The translations under genes and the position numbers were made by a program. From Oscillospiraceae bacterium (lineage in GTDB: Bacteria; Bacillota; Clostridia; Oscillospirales; Acutalibacteraceae), in the NCBI GenBank assembly GCA_022779945.1, contig JALEYA010000015.1:1-33959 (forward strand): a stretch of DNA of 33,959 bases. Reading direction: 5' to 3'. The notes under the pieces were generated by a model that saw nothing but the letters and a program-made list of their open reading frames with translations, made no database searches and was not told where the DNA came from. Positions 1 through 8,762 of this stretch are shown here, piece by piece (the first letter of the stretch is position 1; every line of letters starts with the position of its first letter).

Positions 1-723
1 TTGCAAAAATTCATGTCCGAGTGCGGTGTGGCCTCTCGGCGAAAAAGCGAGGAATTAATTGAAAGCGGTAAGGTCCGCGTCAACGGAGCCGCTGCTTCAT
101 TGGGAGACAAAATCAACCCGAAAAAGGATACCGTTACCGTAAGCGGGAAGAAAATTGTCAAGCAAAAGGAGCATAAGTATATTATGCTTCACAAGCCGCG
201 CGGTTTTATTACGACGATGAGCGACGAAATGGAACGTAAATGTGTCGCGCAGCTGATTTCCGATGTTCCGCAAAGAGTTTATCCGGTAGGGCGGCTTGAC
301 CGAGAATCCGAGGGACTCTTGCTGTTTACCAACGACGGTGAATTTGCGAATGCCCTTACGCATCCGAAAAAGCACGTTTCAAAAACGTACCGTGTTACCG
401 TAAGACCGGGCGTCACAGACGAACAGCTTTCGGCGATTACGGAAGGCATCATCATTGATGACCGGAAAACCGCTCCGGCGGAAGTCCGGGTTGTCACGAA
501 AGAAGACAACAGGGTCGTGCTGGAAATTATTCTTTACGAGGGCAGAAACCGCCAGATCAGAAAAATGTGTGAGCAGTTGGATCTTGAGGTCGCAAGACTG
601 AAAAGAACGGCGATCGGATCTGTGAAGCTCGGTATGCTCAAGCAGGGGGATTGGCGGGATCTGACCGAAGACGAAGTGAGAAAACTGATGATTGCCGCCG
701 GACTTGAACGCAAGAAAAAATAA
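1..723 (+). CDS. rluB: RluB/RsuA-family 23S/16S rRNA pseudouridine synthase, 5' end cut by window
   Basis: Converts a uridine of ribosomal RNA to pseudouridine. An S4 RNA-binding domain fills about residues 1-48 (the CGVASRRK segment is typical). The RsuA-type catalytic domain follows, with the signature GRLDRESEGLLL, and its Asp at residue 100 (counting from base 1) is the expected nucleophile. A basic RNRQIRKM motif lies near residue 182. The first codon is TTG at base 1, but family members normally have a few residues (such as M-x-R-L) before QKF, so I read it as an internal Leu and the gene as starting upstream. It ends 114 bases before yicC. RluB is favoured over RsuA or RluF because Bacillota usually carry RluB in this form; the exact target uridine is not certain. 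Confidence 0.9.
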   Translation: MQKFMSECGVASRRKSEELIESGKVRVNGAAASLGDKINPKKDTVTVSGKKIVKQKEHKYIMLHKPRGFITTMSDEMERKCVAQLISDVPQRVYPVGRLDRESEGLLLFTNDGEFANALTHPKKHVSKTYRVTVRPGVTDEQLSAITEGIIIDDRKTAPAEVRVVTKEDNRVVLEIILYEGRNRQIRKMCEQLDLEVARLKRTAIGSVKLGMLKQGDWRDLTEDEVRKLMIAAGLERKKK

Positions 724-766
724 CCGGACAAGCTTTGGTAAAATCATCAAAAACGTTTCCTGATAT

Positions 767-795
767 TTGACAAATCATACAAAAAGATATATAAT
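767..795 (+). promoter_or_regulatory. Consensus sigma-A promoter before yicC
   Basis: TTGACA at 767-772 and TATAAT at 790-795 are separated by exactly 17 bases, a full match to the vegetative promoter consensus. A ribosome binding site GGAGGA at 825-830 stands 7 bases before the yicC ATG at 838. This promoter probably drives the long yicC-remA-gmk-rpoZ-priA-def-fmt run, as no clear terminator appears until after spoVM. Confidence 0.85.
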
Positions 796-837
796 TACTC
801 TAATACGGACATTTATCCGATTTCGGAGGATTCATTC

Positions 838-1716
838 ATGATCAGAAGCATGACAGGCTACGGCAGAGCAACGCAAACTGTCGGAGATTTCAATATTTGC
901 GTAGAGTTAAAGAGTGTCAACCACCGTTTCCTTGAGTTTTCCGCAAGGGTGCCCAGACAATACGGTTTCCTGGAAGAAAAATGTAAATCATATGTTCAAT
1001 CGATGGTTGCAAGAGGTAAAGTTGAGTGCTTTGTGATGATTGAAGCGCTCGGCGAATCGGACTGCACGGTGCAAATCAATCATTCGCTTGCCAAGGGATA
1101 TATTGATGCGTTGAAGCAACTTTCCGAAACATACGGTCTTGCGGACGATGTCACCGTTTCTTCCGTCGCAAAGTATTCGGATATTTTTTCGGTCAGGAAA
1201 GCCGAAGCAGACGAAGAAGCTGTCTGGCAATGTGTCAGGACAGTCCTTGAGGAAGCGGTTTCCGCGTTCATTTCTATGCGGGAAAAAGAGGGAGAGAAAC
1301 TGCGGGAGGATATTCTTTCCCGCTGTGATCTGATTCTTGACAATGTGTCTTTCATTGAACAGCGCTCACCCGAAACGGTCAAAGAGTATAACGAGAAGCT
1401 CCTTGAACGAATGAAAACCGTTCTGGACACGGCGCAGATCGACGAACAGCGAATCTTGCTTGAAGCGGCCGTTTATGCCGATAAGATTGCTGTTGCCGAA
1501 GAAACTGTCCGGCTACGCAGCCACATTTCGCAGATGAAGGAATTTCTTGAAAGCGATAAGGCGGTCGGACGAAAGATGGACTTCCTTGTTCAGGAATTCA
1601 ACCGGGAAGCGAATACGATCGGTTCCAAGGCTCAGGACGTGGAAATTTCCAAGCGGGTGATTGACATCAAGGCAGAGGTTGAAAAAATCAGAGAACAGGT
1701 TCAGAATATTGAGTAA
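838..1716 (+). CDS. yicC: YicC/YloC-family endoribonuclease
   Basis: A 292-residue protein of the YicC family, members of which act as endoribonucleases in RNA turnover. The N-terminus MIRSMTGYGRA is the family hallmark, followed by VELKSVNHRFLE. The C-terminal DUF1732 region carries the conserved segment FLVQEFNREANTIGSKAQD (about residues 250-268), ending in a charged helix. Its length matches the family (about 290). The start is fixed by GGAGGA 7 bases upstream. It leads the cluster yicC-remA-gmk-rpoZ, the same order as yloC-remA-gmk-rpoZ in Bacillus subtilis. Only 12 bases separate it from the remA start. The link to RNA cleavage is from family knowledge, not from a motif I can prove here. 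Confidence 0.93.
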   Translation: MIRSMTGYGRATQTVGDFNICVELKSVNHRFLEFSARVPRQYGFLEEKCKSYVQSMVARGKVECFVMIEALGESDCTVQINHSLAKGYIDALKQLSETYGLADDVTVSSVAKYSDIFSVRKAEADEEAVWQCVRTVLEEAVSAFISMREKEGEKLREDILSRCDLILDNVSFIEQRSPETVKEYNEKLLERMKTVLDTAQIDEQRILLEAAVYADKIAVAEETVRLRSHISQMKEFLESDKAVGRKMDFLVQEFNREANTIGSKAQDVEISKRVIDIKAEVEKIREQVQNIE

Positions 1717-1728
1717 CAGGTGATAACT

Positions 1729-2001
1729 ATGAAGCTGATCAATATTGGTTTCGGCAACATGATCAATGCGTCAAGGCTGATTGCCGTTGTAAACCCTGAT
1801 TCGGCACCGATTAAACGTCTGATTCAGGAATGTAAGGAAAAAGGCAGTCTGATTGACGCAACGCAGGGACGGCGCACGCGGGCTGTTATTATTACGGACA
1901 GCGACCATGTCATTTTATCCTATCTTCAGGCTGAAACCGTTGCCAACCGTCTGAACGGCGAAAATAACGAAATGTACGCAGAGGAAGAGGAAGATGAATA
2001 A
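1729..2001 (+). CDS. remA: RemA (DUF370) DNA-binding regulator
   Basis: A 90-residue protein. In B. subtilis RemA is an 89-residue DNA-binding ring-forming regulator that activates biofilm matrix and osmoprotection genes. The hallmark segments are present: [17 protein letters not shown] near the N-terminus and [19 protein letters not shown] in the middle, including the paired Arg residues known to matter for DNA binding. The C-terminus ends in an acidic run (EEEEDE). I chose ATG 1729 over the in-frame GTG at 1720, because AGGTG at 1718-1722 then serves as a ribosome binding site with good spacing and the length fits the family. Its last 8 bases overlap gmk. What it regulates in this organism is unknown. 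Confidence 0.92.
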   Translation: MKLINIGFGNMINASRLIAVVNPDSAPIKRLIQECKEKGSLIDATQGRRTRAVIITDSDHVILSYLQAETVANRLNGENNEMYAEEEEDE

Positions 2002-2605
2002 AGGACAATTAATCGTAGTCTCCGGACCTTCCGGAAGCGGAAAAGATACCGTCATAAGTAAAGCGATCGAACGATTGGGAGAAAAGGCTTTTCTTTCCGT
2101 TTCCATGACAACCAGGAGAAAAAGAGGCAGTGAAACGGACGGCGTTGACTATTACTTTGTTTCCGAAAAAGAGTTTCTCGAGCACATCGAAAACGGGGAT
2201 ATGCTTGAATACGCAAAATACGGCTCCAATTACTACGGGACGCCCGCACAACCGATAAAAGATCGCATCGGTAACGGTGAAATCGTTTTTCTGAACATTG
2301 AGGTTCAGGGCGGCGCCTCTGTCAGAAAGCTGATACCGGAGGCTGTGAAAGTTTTTATCCTTCCTCCGTCGGTCAGAGAATTGGAAAGACGGCTGCGAAA
2401 GCGCGCCACCGAGGACGAGGAAGCGATACAAAAACGCTTGAAAATTGCCGAAGACGAAATGGAACGAGCGGTCGAATATGATTATATCGTGATCAATGAT
2501 GATCTTGACGATGCTGTCGATGCCTTGATTTCAATTGTCAAAGGTCAGACTTCTAAAAATGATAATATTAATGAAATTATAAGAGAGGTATTTAGCCATG
2601 TTTAA
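1994..2605 (+). CDS. gmk: Guanylate kinase
   Basis: Phosphorylates GMP (and dGMP) to GDP with ATP, feeding nucleic acid and (p)ppGpp synthesis. The P-loop GPSGSGKDT is at residues 11-19, with Asp where Gly or Ser is common at position 18. The GMP-binding region has the typical [10 protein letters not shown] and [12 protein letters not shown] segments, and NIEVQGG contributes the Mg/phosphate site. The lid contains [11 protein letters not shown]. At 203 residues it is of normal length. The ATG lies inside the end of remA with an 8-base overlap, and its own end overlaps rpoZ by 8 bases, so translation of the three genes is probably coupled. Confidence 0.96.
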   Translation: MNKGQLIVVSGPSGSGKDTVISKAIERLGEKAFLSVSMTTRRKRGSETDGVDYYFVSEKEFLEHIENGDMLEYAKYGSNYYGTPAQPIKDRIGNGEIVFLNIEVQGGASVRKLIPEAVKVFILPPSVRELERRLRKRATEDEEAIQKRLKIAEDEMERAVEYDYIVINDDLDDAVDALISIVKGQTSKNDNINEIIREVFSHV

Positions 2606-2807
2606 TCCTGATTTAAGAGACTTATTAAAAGATCACACAAGCCGCTATTCACTTGTTACGGCTGTTGCAAAACGTGCAAGAGAGGTTGCCGAAGACAAGG
2701 AACTGAAAGAAAAGTGCGGTACGGAAAAGCCGGTCACCTTTGCGCTTGATGAATTTCTGGACGGTGAGCTTGAAATCGTAGAGCCGGAAGAAATTCGGGA
2801 CATCTGA
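2598..2807 (+). CDS. rpoZ: RNA polymerase omega subunit
   Basis: A 69-residue omega subunit, which helps fold and assemble the beta-prime subunit of RNA polymerase. The conserved core SRYSLVTAVAKRARE lies at about residues 15-29, followed by a short acidic tail (EIVEPEEIRDI). The length is typical for Bacillota. The ATG overlaps the gmk stop by 8 bases, with AGAGAGG just upstream. In B. subtilis coaBC follows rpoZ; here priA follows after 29 bases, so coaBC has been lost or moved. Confidence 0.92.
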   Translation: MFNPDLRDLLKDHTSRYSLVTAVAKRAREVAEDKELKEKCGTEKPVTFALDEFLDGELEIVEPEEIRDI

Positions 2808-2836
2808 TGATTTAATCGAAAGGAAAGGAAAATGAT

Positions 2837-5293
2837 ATGGAACAGATTCTGGCTCTTGTTGCGGTTGAAAATGTTGCATATCATTTTGATATTTTATACG
2901 GATATACCATCCCGGACGATATCAGAGATCGGATCAAAATCGGTTCAAGAGTTCAAGTGAATTTTTCAAAAGGTAAATCGCAGAGACAGGGCTTTGTCTT
3001 TGGTTTTGCGACCCCCGAAACAGGTAAAAAATATAAGCCGATTTTAAAATTGCTCGATGAAGAACCGATCTTGAGCGAAGAAATGATTCGTATTGCCGTT
3101 TTTTTAAAAAAACGGTATTTTTGCACTTATTACGAAGCGGCCAAGGTTCAGATCCCGACCGGACTGAACAGGAAGATGAACGTCACCTATGTGGCGGTGA
3201 AAGACGGATTCGAGCTTGACAAGCTTTCGAAAAAAGAGAAGCAGGTATATGAATATATGCTTGAAACGGCTTCTTATCTGAAAAAGAATGACATTCTTAC
3301 CGCTTGCGGACTCGATAAAAACGACTCCGTTCTGGAACACCTCACCTCAATCGGTGCTGTTGTGCGAAATTACGAGGCGGGGGAGAGAATCGGCAATATT
3401 TCCGTGAAAACCGTTTGCCTGAATATGGACGAAAGAGAGATTGACGAAGTTTTCGACACGTTGAGCGAAAAGCAGAAAAGCGTGGTCAACGTTCTTCGCG
3501 ATGTCGGTTCTGCAAGCGTGAAAGAGGTCTGCTATTTTACGGGCGTGACCGCCGCAGTGGTCACAACGCTTGCCTCCAAGGGGATCGTCAGGGTGTTCGA
3601 TGCCGAACGGTTCAGGATTCCGAAATCGGTTCTTGAGGCGGAAACGAAAAACGAAAGAATCGTGCTGACCAATCAACAGCAGGATGCGTATTGCAGGTTG
3701 TTGGACGAGTATCGGAAAGGCGCCGGCGTTTCGCTTCTGTACGGAATTACGGGAAGTGGCAAAACCTCCGTTTTTCTCAAGCTGATTGAAGACGTGATTG
3801 CGGACGGGCGGCAGGTGATCGTCATGGTTCCCGAAATCTCTCTGACGCCGCAGCTGATGGCCATTTTTAAGGCGAGGTTCCAAGACATTGTTGCTGTTTT
3901 TCACAGCGCGCTTTCCATGGGGGAACGCAAAGACGAGTATCGTCGAATCAAAGCGGGAAAAGCTAAAATTGTCGTCGGCACCCGTTCAGCGGTTTTCGCT
4001 CCGTTTGACGATATTGGTCTTATCGTCATGGATGAGGAACAGGAGCATACTTATAAATCTGAGTCTTCGCCCCGTTATCATGCAAGAGAGGTCGCAAAAT
4101 TCCGGGCGGCACATCATAATGCACTTTTGCTTTTATCGTCGGCCACACCGAGCGTGGAATCGTTCAGCTGCGCTTTGTCCGGACGGTATCGGCTTCATAA
4201 GCTGACGAAGCGATATGGAACCGCCGTATTGCCCGACGTGTCGATTGTTGACATGAAAGCGGAGCGTTCGGCGGGCAATAAGCATTCGCTCAGCCGTGAG
4301 CTGATTGACTTAATACAGAATAATCTTAATGAGAACAAGCAGTCGATTCTTCTTATCAACCGGAGAGGGTACAATACGTTCGTGGTTTGCGATCACTGTT
4401 CAAATGTTGTGACCTGTCCGTCATGCAGTATTTCCATGACCTACCATTCGGCGAACAACCGACTGATGTGTCATTACTGCGGCTATTCAAGGGATTTTTC
4501 GACGCTGTGTCCCGTATGCGGCAAAAACAGTGTCCGTTATTCCGGGTACGGAACCCAACGGATCGAAGAAGAATTAAAATCGCTTTTTCCGACGGCGCGT
4601 GTGCTACGTATGGATACTGATTCCGCATCTTCCCGGCAGGCGTTCGAAAAAAATCTTTCCGATTTCGGAAACGGTGAATACGATATTATGCTCGGAACAC
4701 AGATGGTGGCGAAGGGACTGAATTTTGAAGATGTGACATTAGTCGGTGTTATCAATGCCGACCAGCAGCTTCATAACGATGATTTCCGAAGTGAGGAGCT
4801 GACCTTTGATTTACTGACGCAGGTTGTCGGCCGCTCCGGCAGAGGAAAAAGCAAGGGAGTCGCTCTGATTCAGACGGAAACGCCCGAAAATAATGTAATT
4901 CAGCTTGCGAAAACGCAGGATTACGAGGCGTTTTACAAAGATGAAATTGAAATCCGCAAAGCTTTGACCTATCCGCCGTTTTGCGATATCTGTGCGGTGA
5001 CGGCGACAAGTGAAAAGAAAGAGAAAGCGTATCTCGGCGCGAACACCTTTCTTGAAAGACTGCGAAAATATGCCGACGGAGAGTTCCGCGAACTGAAGCT
5101 GATCGTTTTTCCGCCGACGCCGCCGAGGATTTCTAAGGTAAATAATAAGTATAGATATAGAATAATAATAAAATGTAAAAACAGCGCACTTTTTAGGCAG
5201 CTGATATCAAAACTGCTGATCGAATGTTCAAAATGCTCTGTTTTTTCCGATGTCAGTTTTGTCGCTGACATCAATCCCGAAAGGTTGATTTAG
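2837..5293 (+). CDS. priA: Primosomal protein N', replication restart helicase PriA
   Basis: An 818-residue 3'-to-5' DNA helicase that reloads the replisome at stalled forks. The N-terminal third is the 3'BD/winged-helix DNA-binding part. Walker A YGITGSGKT ends at about residue 310. Motif II reads DEEQ (399-402), where the best-known PriA proteins have DEEH, and is followed by the family segment HTYKSESSPRYHAREVA. Eight Cys in four CxxC pairs at about 518-562 form the two zinc sites. Motifs V/VI include GTQMVAKGLNFEDVTLVG and QVVGRSGRG. The start ATG has AAAGGAAAGG upstream. It is followed by def after 10 bases. The Gln in motif II is probably a lineage variant rather than a defect, since all other motifs are intact. 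Confidence 0.97.
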   Translation: MEQILALVAVENVAYHFDILYGYTIPDDIRDRIKIGSRVQVNFSKGKSQRQGFVFGFATPETGKKYKPILKLLDEEPILSEEMIRIAVFLKKRYFCTYYEAAKVQIPTGLNRKMNVTYVAVKDGFELDKLSKKEKQVYEYMLETASYLKKNDILTACGLDKNDSVLEHLTSIGAVVRNYEAGERIGNISVKTVCLNMDEREIDEVFDTLSEKQKSVVNVLRDVGSASVKEVCYFTGVTAAVVTTLASKGIVRVFDAERFRIPKSVLEAETKNERIVLTNQQQDAYCRLLDEYRKGAGVSLLYGITGSGKTSVFLKLIEDVIADGRQVIVMVPEISLTPQLMAIFKARFQDIVAVFHSALSMGERKDEYRRIKAGKAKIVVGTRSAVFAPFDDIGLIVMDEEQEHTYKSESSPRYHAREVAKFRAAHHNALLLLSSATPSVESFSCALSGRYRLHKLTKRYGTAVLPDVSIVDMKAERSAGNKHSLSRELIDLIQNNLNENKQSILLINRRGYNTFVVCDHCSNVVTCPSCSISMTYHSANNRLMCHYCGYSRDFSTLCPVCGKNSVRYSGYGTQRIEEELKSLFPTARVLRMDTDSASSRQAFEKNLSDFGNGEYDIMLGTQMVAKGLNFEDVTLVGVINADQQLHNDDFRSEELTFDLLTQVVGRSGRGKSKGVALIQTETPENNVIQLAKTQDYEAFYKDEIEIRKALTYPPFCDICAVTATSEKKEKAYLGANTFLERLRKYADGEFRELKLIVFPPTPPRISKVNNKYRYRIIIKCKNSALFRQLISKLLIECSKCSVFSDVSFVADINPERLI

Positions 5294-5303
5294 GAGGTAT
5301 AGT

Positions 5304-5804
5304 ATGGCGATCAGAAATATTGTTACCGTTGAAGATCCTGTTTTAAGAAAGACAAGCCGGAAGGTTGAAAATTTTGATAAAAAGCTGTGGCAGCTTCTCG
5401 ACGATATGAAAGAAACCTTAAAAAAGGCCGACGGTGCGGGGCTTGCCGCGGTTCAGGTCGGTATTTTAAGACGGGTTGTCATTGTTGATATTGATGACGG
5501 CAAGGGACTGATGGAGCTGATCAATCCCGAAATTGTTGAAGTATCCGAAGAAACCAACGAAGCCGAGGAGGGTTGTCTCTCTCTTCCGGGAGAATGGGGA
5601 CTTGTCAAACGACCGAATGTGGTTACCGTCAAAGCGCAGGACAGAAACGGAAAATGGTGTCTTTTTAAAGGGGAAGGACTCCGTGCACGCTGTTTCTGCC
5701 ATGAGCTCGACCACCTTGACGGTCATGTGTTTACCGATTTTGTTACCAAGATGCTGACCGAAGACGAAATCAGACGCTTACAGGAAGAAAGGCGCGGTGT
5801 ATAA
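5304..5804 (+). CDS. def: Peptide deformylase
   Basis: A 166-residue metal-dependent hydrolase that removes the formyl group from the initiator Met of new proteins. All three motifs are present: GAGLAAVQVG (motif I), EEGCLSLPG with the metal-ligand Cys at residue 91 (motif II), and HELDHLDG with ligands His133 and His137 and catalytic Glu134 (motif III). The canonical motif III is HEIDH or HELDH. The gene has AGGAGG upstream of the ATG, and its TAA abuts the ATG of fmt exactly. The def-fmt pairing links removal of the formyl group to the enzyme that adds it. Confidence 0.97.
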   Translation: MAIRNIVTVEDPVLRKTSRKVENFDKKLWQLLDDMKETLKKADGAGLAAVQVGILRRVVIVDIDDGKGLMELINPEIVEVSEETNEAEEGCLSLPGEWGLVKRPNVVTVKAQDRNGKWCLFKGEGLRARCFCHELDHLDGHVFTDFVTKMLTEDEIRRLQEERRGV

Positions 5805-6737
5805 ATGAAAATTGCTTTTATGGGAACTCCTGATTTTTCCGTTGACTGCCTGAAAGCGCTCAGCGAATCCAAACACGAGGTTGTCGGCGTATTTTGCCAG
5901 CCGGATAAGCCGGTCGGACGTAAACAGGAGCTGAAAATGCCGGACGTAAAAGTGGAAGCACTTAAACACGGTTACCGGATTTTTCAGCCGAAAACATTAA
6001 GAAACAGTGCGGGTGTGGAAATCTTAAAAGAAATACAGCCCGACCTTGTCGTTGTTGTCGCATACGGAAAAATCCTGCCGCCCGACTTTCTTGCTTTTCC
6101 GAAATACGGTTGCATCAATATTCATGCTTCGATTCTTCCGAAATATCGTGGTGCGTCGCCGATTCATTGGGCGGTCATCAACGGAGACAGCGAAACAGGT
6201 GTTACCAGTATGCAGATGGACGAAGGTCTTGATACAGGCGATATTCTTCTTGTTAAAAAAATTCCGATTGACATTAACGATACCACCGAGCGTATGTATG
6301 AAAAGCTTGCGCCGTTGGGAGCCGAAGTTTTGTTGGAAACGATTGATCTGATTGAAAAAGGTGAGCTTCATCCGATCAAACAGGACGAAAGCCGGGCGAC
6401 AAGTGTCGGTCTGCTTTCGAAACAGCTTTCAGCTGTTGACTGGAATGACACCGCTTTGAATATTCATAATAAAATCCGAGGACTTTACAGTTGGCCCGGT
6501 GCAAGCACAACATTGAACGGCAAAATTTTAAAGCTTCATTCTTCGGCTCTTTCCGAGAAAAAGGGACATAATAAACCGGGTGAAGTGATCGAGAGTGACT
6601 CAACGCTGCTTGTGAACTGTGGGGACAATCAATGTCTTGAACTTCTTTCGGTTCAGCTTGAGGGTAAAAAACGTATGAAAGCCGCCGACTTTTTAAACGG
6701 CTGCAAAATCGGCCGCGGTACGTTTCTCGGTGACTGA
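5805..6737 (+). CDS. fmt: Methionyl-tRNA formyltransferase
   Basis: A 310-residue enzyme that transfers a formyl group from 10-formyl-tetrahydrofolate to Met-tRNAfMet. The N-terminal Rossmann domain starts MKIAFMGTPDFSV. The catalytic trio is Asn105 and His107 in the segment INIHASILPKYRGASPIHWA, and Asp143 in EGLDTGDIL. The C-terminal OB-like tRNA-binding domain covers about residues 205-310 (NKIRGLYSWPGA is typical). The start codon follows the def stop with no gap, so the two are translationally coupled. Length is normal. Confidence 0.97.
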   Translation: MKIAFMGTPDFSVDCLKALSESKHEVVGVFCQPDKPVGRKQELKMPDVKVEALKHGYRIFQPKTLRNSAGVEILKEIQPDLVVVVAYGKILPPDFLAFPKYGCINIHASILPKYRGASPIHWAVINGDSETGVTSMQMDEGLDTGDILLVKKIPIDINDTTERMYEKLAPLGAEVLLETIDLIEKGELHPIKQDESRATSVGLLSKQLSAVDWNDTALNIHNKIRGLYSWPGASTTLNGKILKLHSSALSEKKGHNKPGEVIESDSTLLVNCGDNQCLELLSVQLEGKKRMKAADFLNGCKIGRGTFLGD

Positions 6738-6764
6738 GTTTTTAAAAATAAAGGAGATTATCGT

Positions 6765-7457
6765 ATGTTTTATTATTGGCCGGATTATTACTATATTATT
6801 CTTGTTATACCGGCTCTGATTTTGTCCATGATTGCACAAATCGGAGTGAAATCAACGTATAAGCGTTATTCGAATATGATGAACAACCGCGGGCTTACCG
6901 GTGCCATGGCGGCGCAAAAAGTGCTGGCTTATTACGGGATTTATAATGTCCGGATCGAACAGGTATCGGGCAGTCTGACCGATCATTACGACCCGAGAGC
7001 CAATGTTATCCGACTTTCATCGGGTGTTTATTCCGGTTCGTCCATTGCGGCCGTCGGCGTCGCTTGCCATGAAGCCGGTCATGCGGCTCAGCACGCACAG
7101 AATTATGCACCGATCAAAATACGGAATTCCATCTTGCCGATTGCGAATATCGGCTCTTCCATGGGTATGATTCTTGCGGTTGTCGGCTATTTTTTAAGTT
7201 TCAGTTTTCTTGTCAATCTCGGCATTCTGCTGTTCGCATTTGTCGTTTTGTTTCAGCTTGTAACACTGCCGATCGAATTCAACGCTTCTTCAAGAGCGAT
7301 CAAAGTGATTGACGAAACGGGACTTCTTGACAGTGACGAACAGCGAGGCGCGAAAAAAATGCTTGCCGCTGCAGCTATGACGTATGTCGCTTCCCTTCTT
7401 GTTTCGCTTATGTCGCTCATTCGTCTGATTCTCCGTTTCAATTCAAGAAGAGACTAA
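6765..7457 (+). CDS. Membrane zinc metallopeptidase, YugP-type (Zn_peptidase_2 family)
   Basis: A 230-residue membrane protein of the COG2738/YugP type. It has an N-terminal hydrophobic helix (about residues 6-26), then a globular part with the zincin motif HEAGH at residues 102-106 followed by AAQH, and two more membrane segments (about 127-165), with another near the C-terminus (about 198-222). The segment DHYDPRANVIRLSSGVY before the zinc site is characteristic of the family. Ribosome binding site AAAGGAG precedes the ATG. The gene sits between fmt and rsmB, where Bacillus has none, a placement I associate with Clostridia. Its substrate is not known to me. Confidence 0.88.
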   Translation: MFYYWPDYYYIILVIPALILSMIAQIGVKSTYKRYSNMMNNRGLTGAMAAQKVLAYYGIYNVRIEQVSGSLTDHYDPRANVIRLSSGVYSGSSIAAVGVACHEAGHAAQHAQNYAPIKIRNSILPIANIGSSMGMILAVVGYFLSFSFLVNLGILLFAFVVLFQLVTLPIEFNASSRAIKVIDETGLLDSDEQRGAKKMLAAAAMTYVASLLVSLMSLIRLILRFNSRRD

Positions 7458-7471
7458 AAGGTGAAAACGAT

Positions 7472-8761
7472 ATGAAAGAAAATCCAAGGCGTCTTGCCTT
7501 CGATATCCTTTTTAAAATAGAAAAAGACAATGCATATTCAAATTTAATATTGGATGCGTTGTTACCGTCAAGCGGACTTGAAGCAAGAGATAAAGCTTTT
7601 GTTTCCGCTTTGATATACGGCGTTACGGAGCGCAGGCTGACGATTGATTATCAGCTTGCGCTGTATCTGGATAAGCCGCTGAAAAAACTGAAACCGCAGG
7701 TGCTGATTATTTTAAGGCTCGGCATGTACCAGCTTCTTTTTATGGATAAAATTCCCGACAGTGCCTGTGTAAATGAAAGTGTGAAGCTGACAAAAAGCTG
7801 CGGATGCGCATATGCGTCGTCGCTTGTCAATGCCGTACTTCGCAAATGTGCCAAAAATGGTCTTGTTCTTCCAAAAGAGGATTCTCCTGACTACATAAGC
7901 GTCCGGTATTCCTGCCCGTTGTGGCTATGCGAAAAATGGATCAATGAATACGGCTTGGACGACACAAAGGCTTTGCTTGACGCTTCCAACGGGTGTGTTG
8001 ATACCGTGATTCGTGTCAATACGGTCAAAACCGACACGGATACGCTGAAAGCAATGCTCGGGAAAGAAGGCGTAAGCGTTTTTGACGGCTATGTTCCCGA
8101 TTCCCTGATCCTTAAAGATTTCGGCGCTCTGGAAACGTTGAAAAGCTTTCGGGACGGCTTTTTTCATGTTCAGGATACGGCTTCCCAGCTTTGTGTGAAA
8201 GCCTTGAATCCGCTGCCCGGTCAGACGGTATTCGATGTCTGCTCCGCGCCCGGCGGAAAAGCGTTTACCGCCGCACAGCTGATGAAAAATTGCGGTAAGG
8301 TATTGGCTTTTGATATTTATGAGCACAGAGCAAAACTGATTGAAAAAGGAGCGAAACGGCTTGGACTCGGCATGATAAGTGCCGATGTCGGTGACGCGGC
8401 TGTTTTCAATCCGGAACTTCCGCAAGCCGATCGTGTTCTTTGCGACGTACCGTGCTCGGGGCTCGGTATTATCCGACGTAAGCCGGAAATCCGATATAAA
8501 GGTCAGGAAAGTCTGAAGGGTCTGCCCGATATTCAGCTGCAAATCCTGAAAACCGCTTCCGGATATCTGAAAATAGGCGGCAGGCTTGTATATTCGACCT
8601 GCACGCTGAATCGTGATGAAAACGAAGCCGTCGTTCACCGTTTTTTAAGCGAGAATTCAAGCTTTGTGTTGGCTGACGGCAACGATTCTATGCTGACTCT
8701 TATGCCGCATAAAAATAATTCAGACGGCTTTTTTATTGCCGTTCTTGAGAGGATCCGATAA
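7472..8761 (+). CDS. rsmB: 16S rRNA (cytosine-967-C5)-methyltransferase RsmB
   Basis: A 429-residue methyltransferase with an N-terminal NusB-like RNA-binding domain (about residues 1-135) and a C-terminal SAM-dependent Fmu domain. The SAM-binding loop is DVCSAPGGKAF. Motif IV CDVPCSGLG holds Cys328, and motif VI STCTLNRDENE holds Cys377, the residue expected to attack the cytosine. Expected length about 430-450. The start ATG follows AAAAGGTG with short spacing. It lies directly before rlmN, as in Bacillus, with one base between stop and start. Both are rRNA modification enzymes. Confidence 0.95.
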   Translation: MKENPRRLAFDILFKIEKDNAYSNLILDALLPSSGLEARDKAFVSALIYGVTERRLTIDYQLALYLDKPLKKLKPQVLIILRLGMYQLLFMDKIPDSACVNESVKLTKSCGCAYASSLVNAVLRKCAKNGLVLPKEDSPDYISVRYSCPLWLCEKWINEYGLDDTKALLDASNGCVDTVIRVNTVKTDTDTLKAMLGKEGVSVFDGYVPDSLILKDFGALETLKSFRDGFFHVQDTASQLCVKALNPLPGQTVFDVCSAPGGKAFTAAQLMKNCGKVLAFDIYEHRAKLIEKGAKRLGLGMISADVGDAAVFNPELPQADRVLCDVPCSGLGIIRRKPEIRYKGQESLKGLPDIQLQILKTASGYLKIGGRLVYSTCTLNRDENEAVVHRFLSENSSFVLADGNDSMLTLMPHKNNSDGFFIAVLERIR

Positions 8762-8762
8762 A

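Noticed and set aside
7925-8638. - strand open frame (237 codons) opposite rsmB
   Set aside because: It is opposite the RsmB catalytic domain, with no family features of its own.
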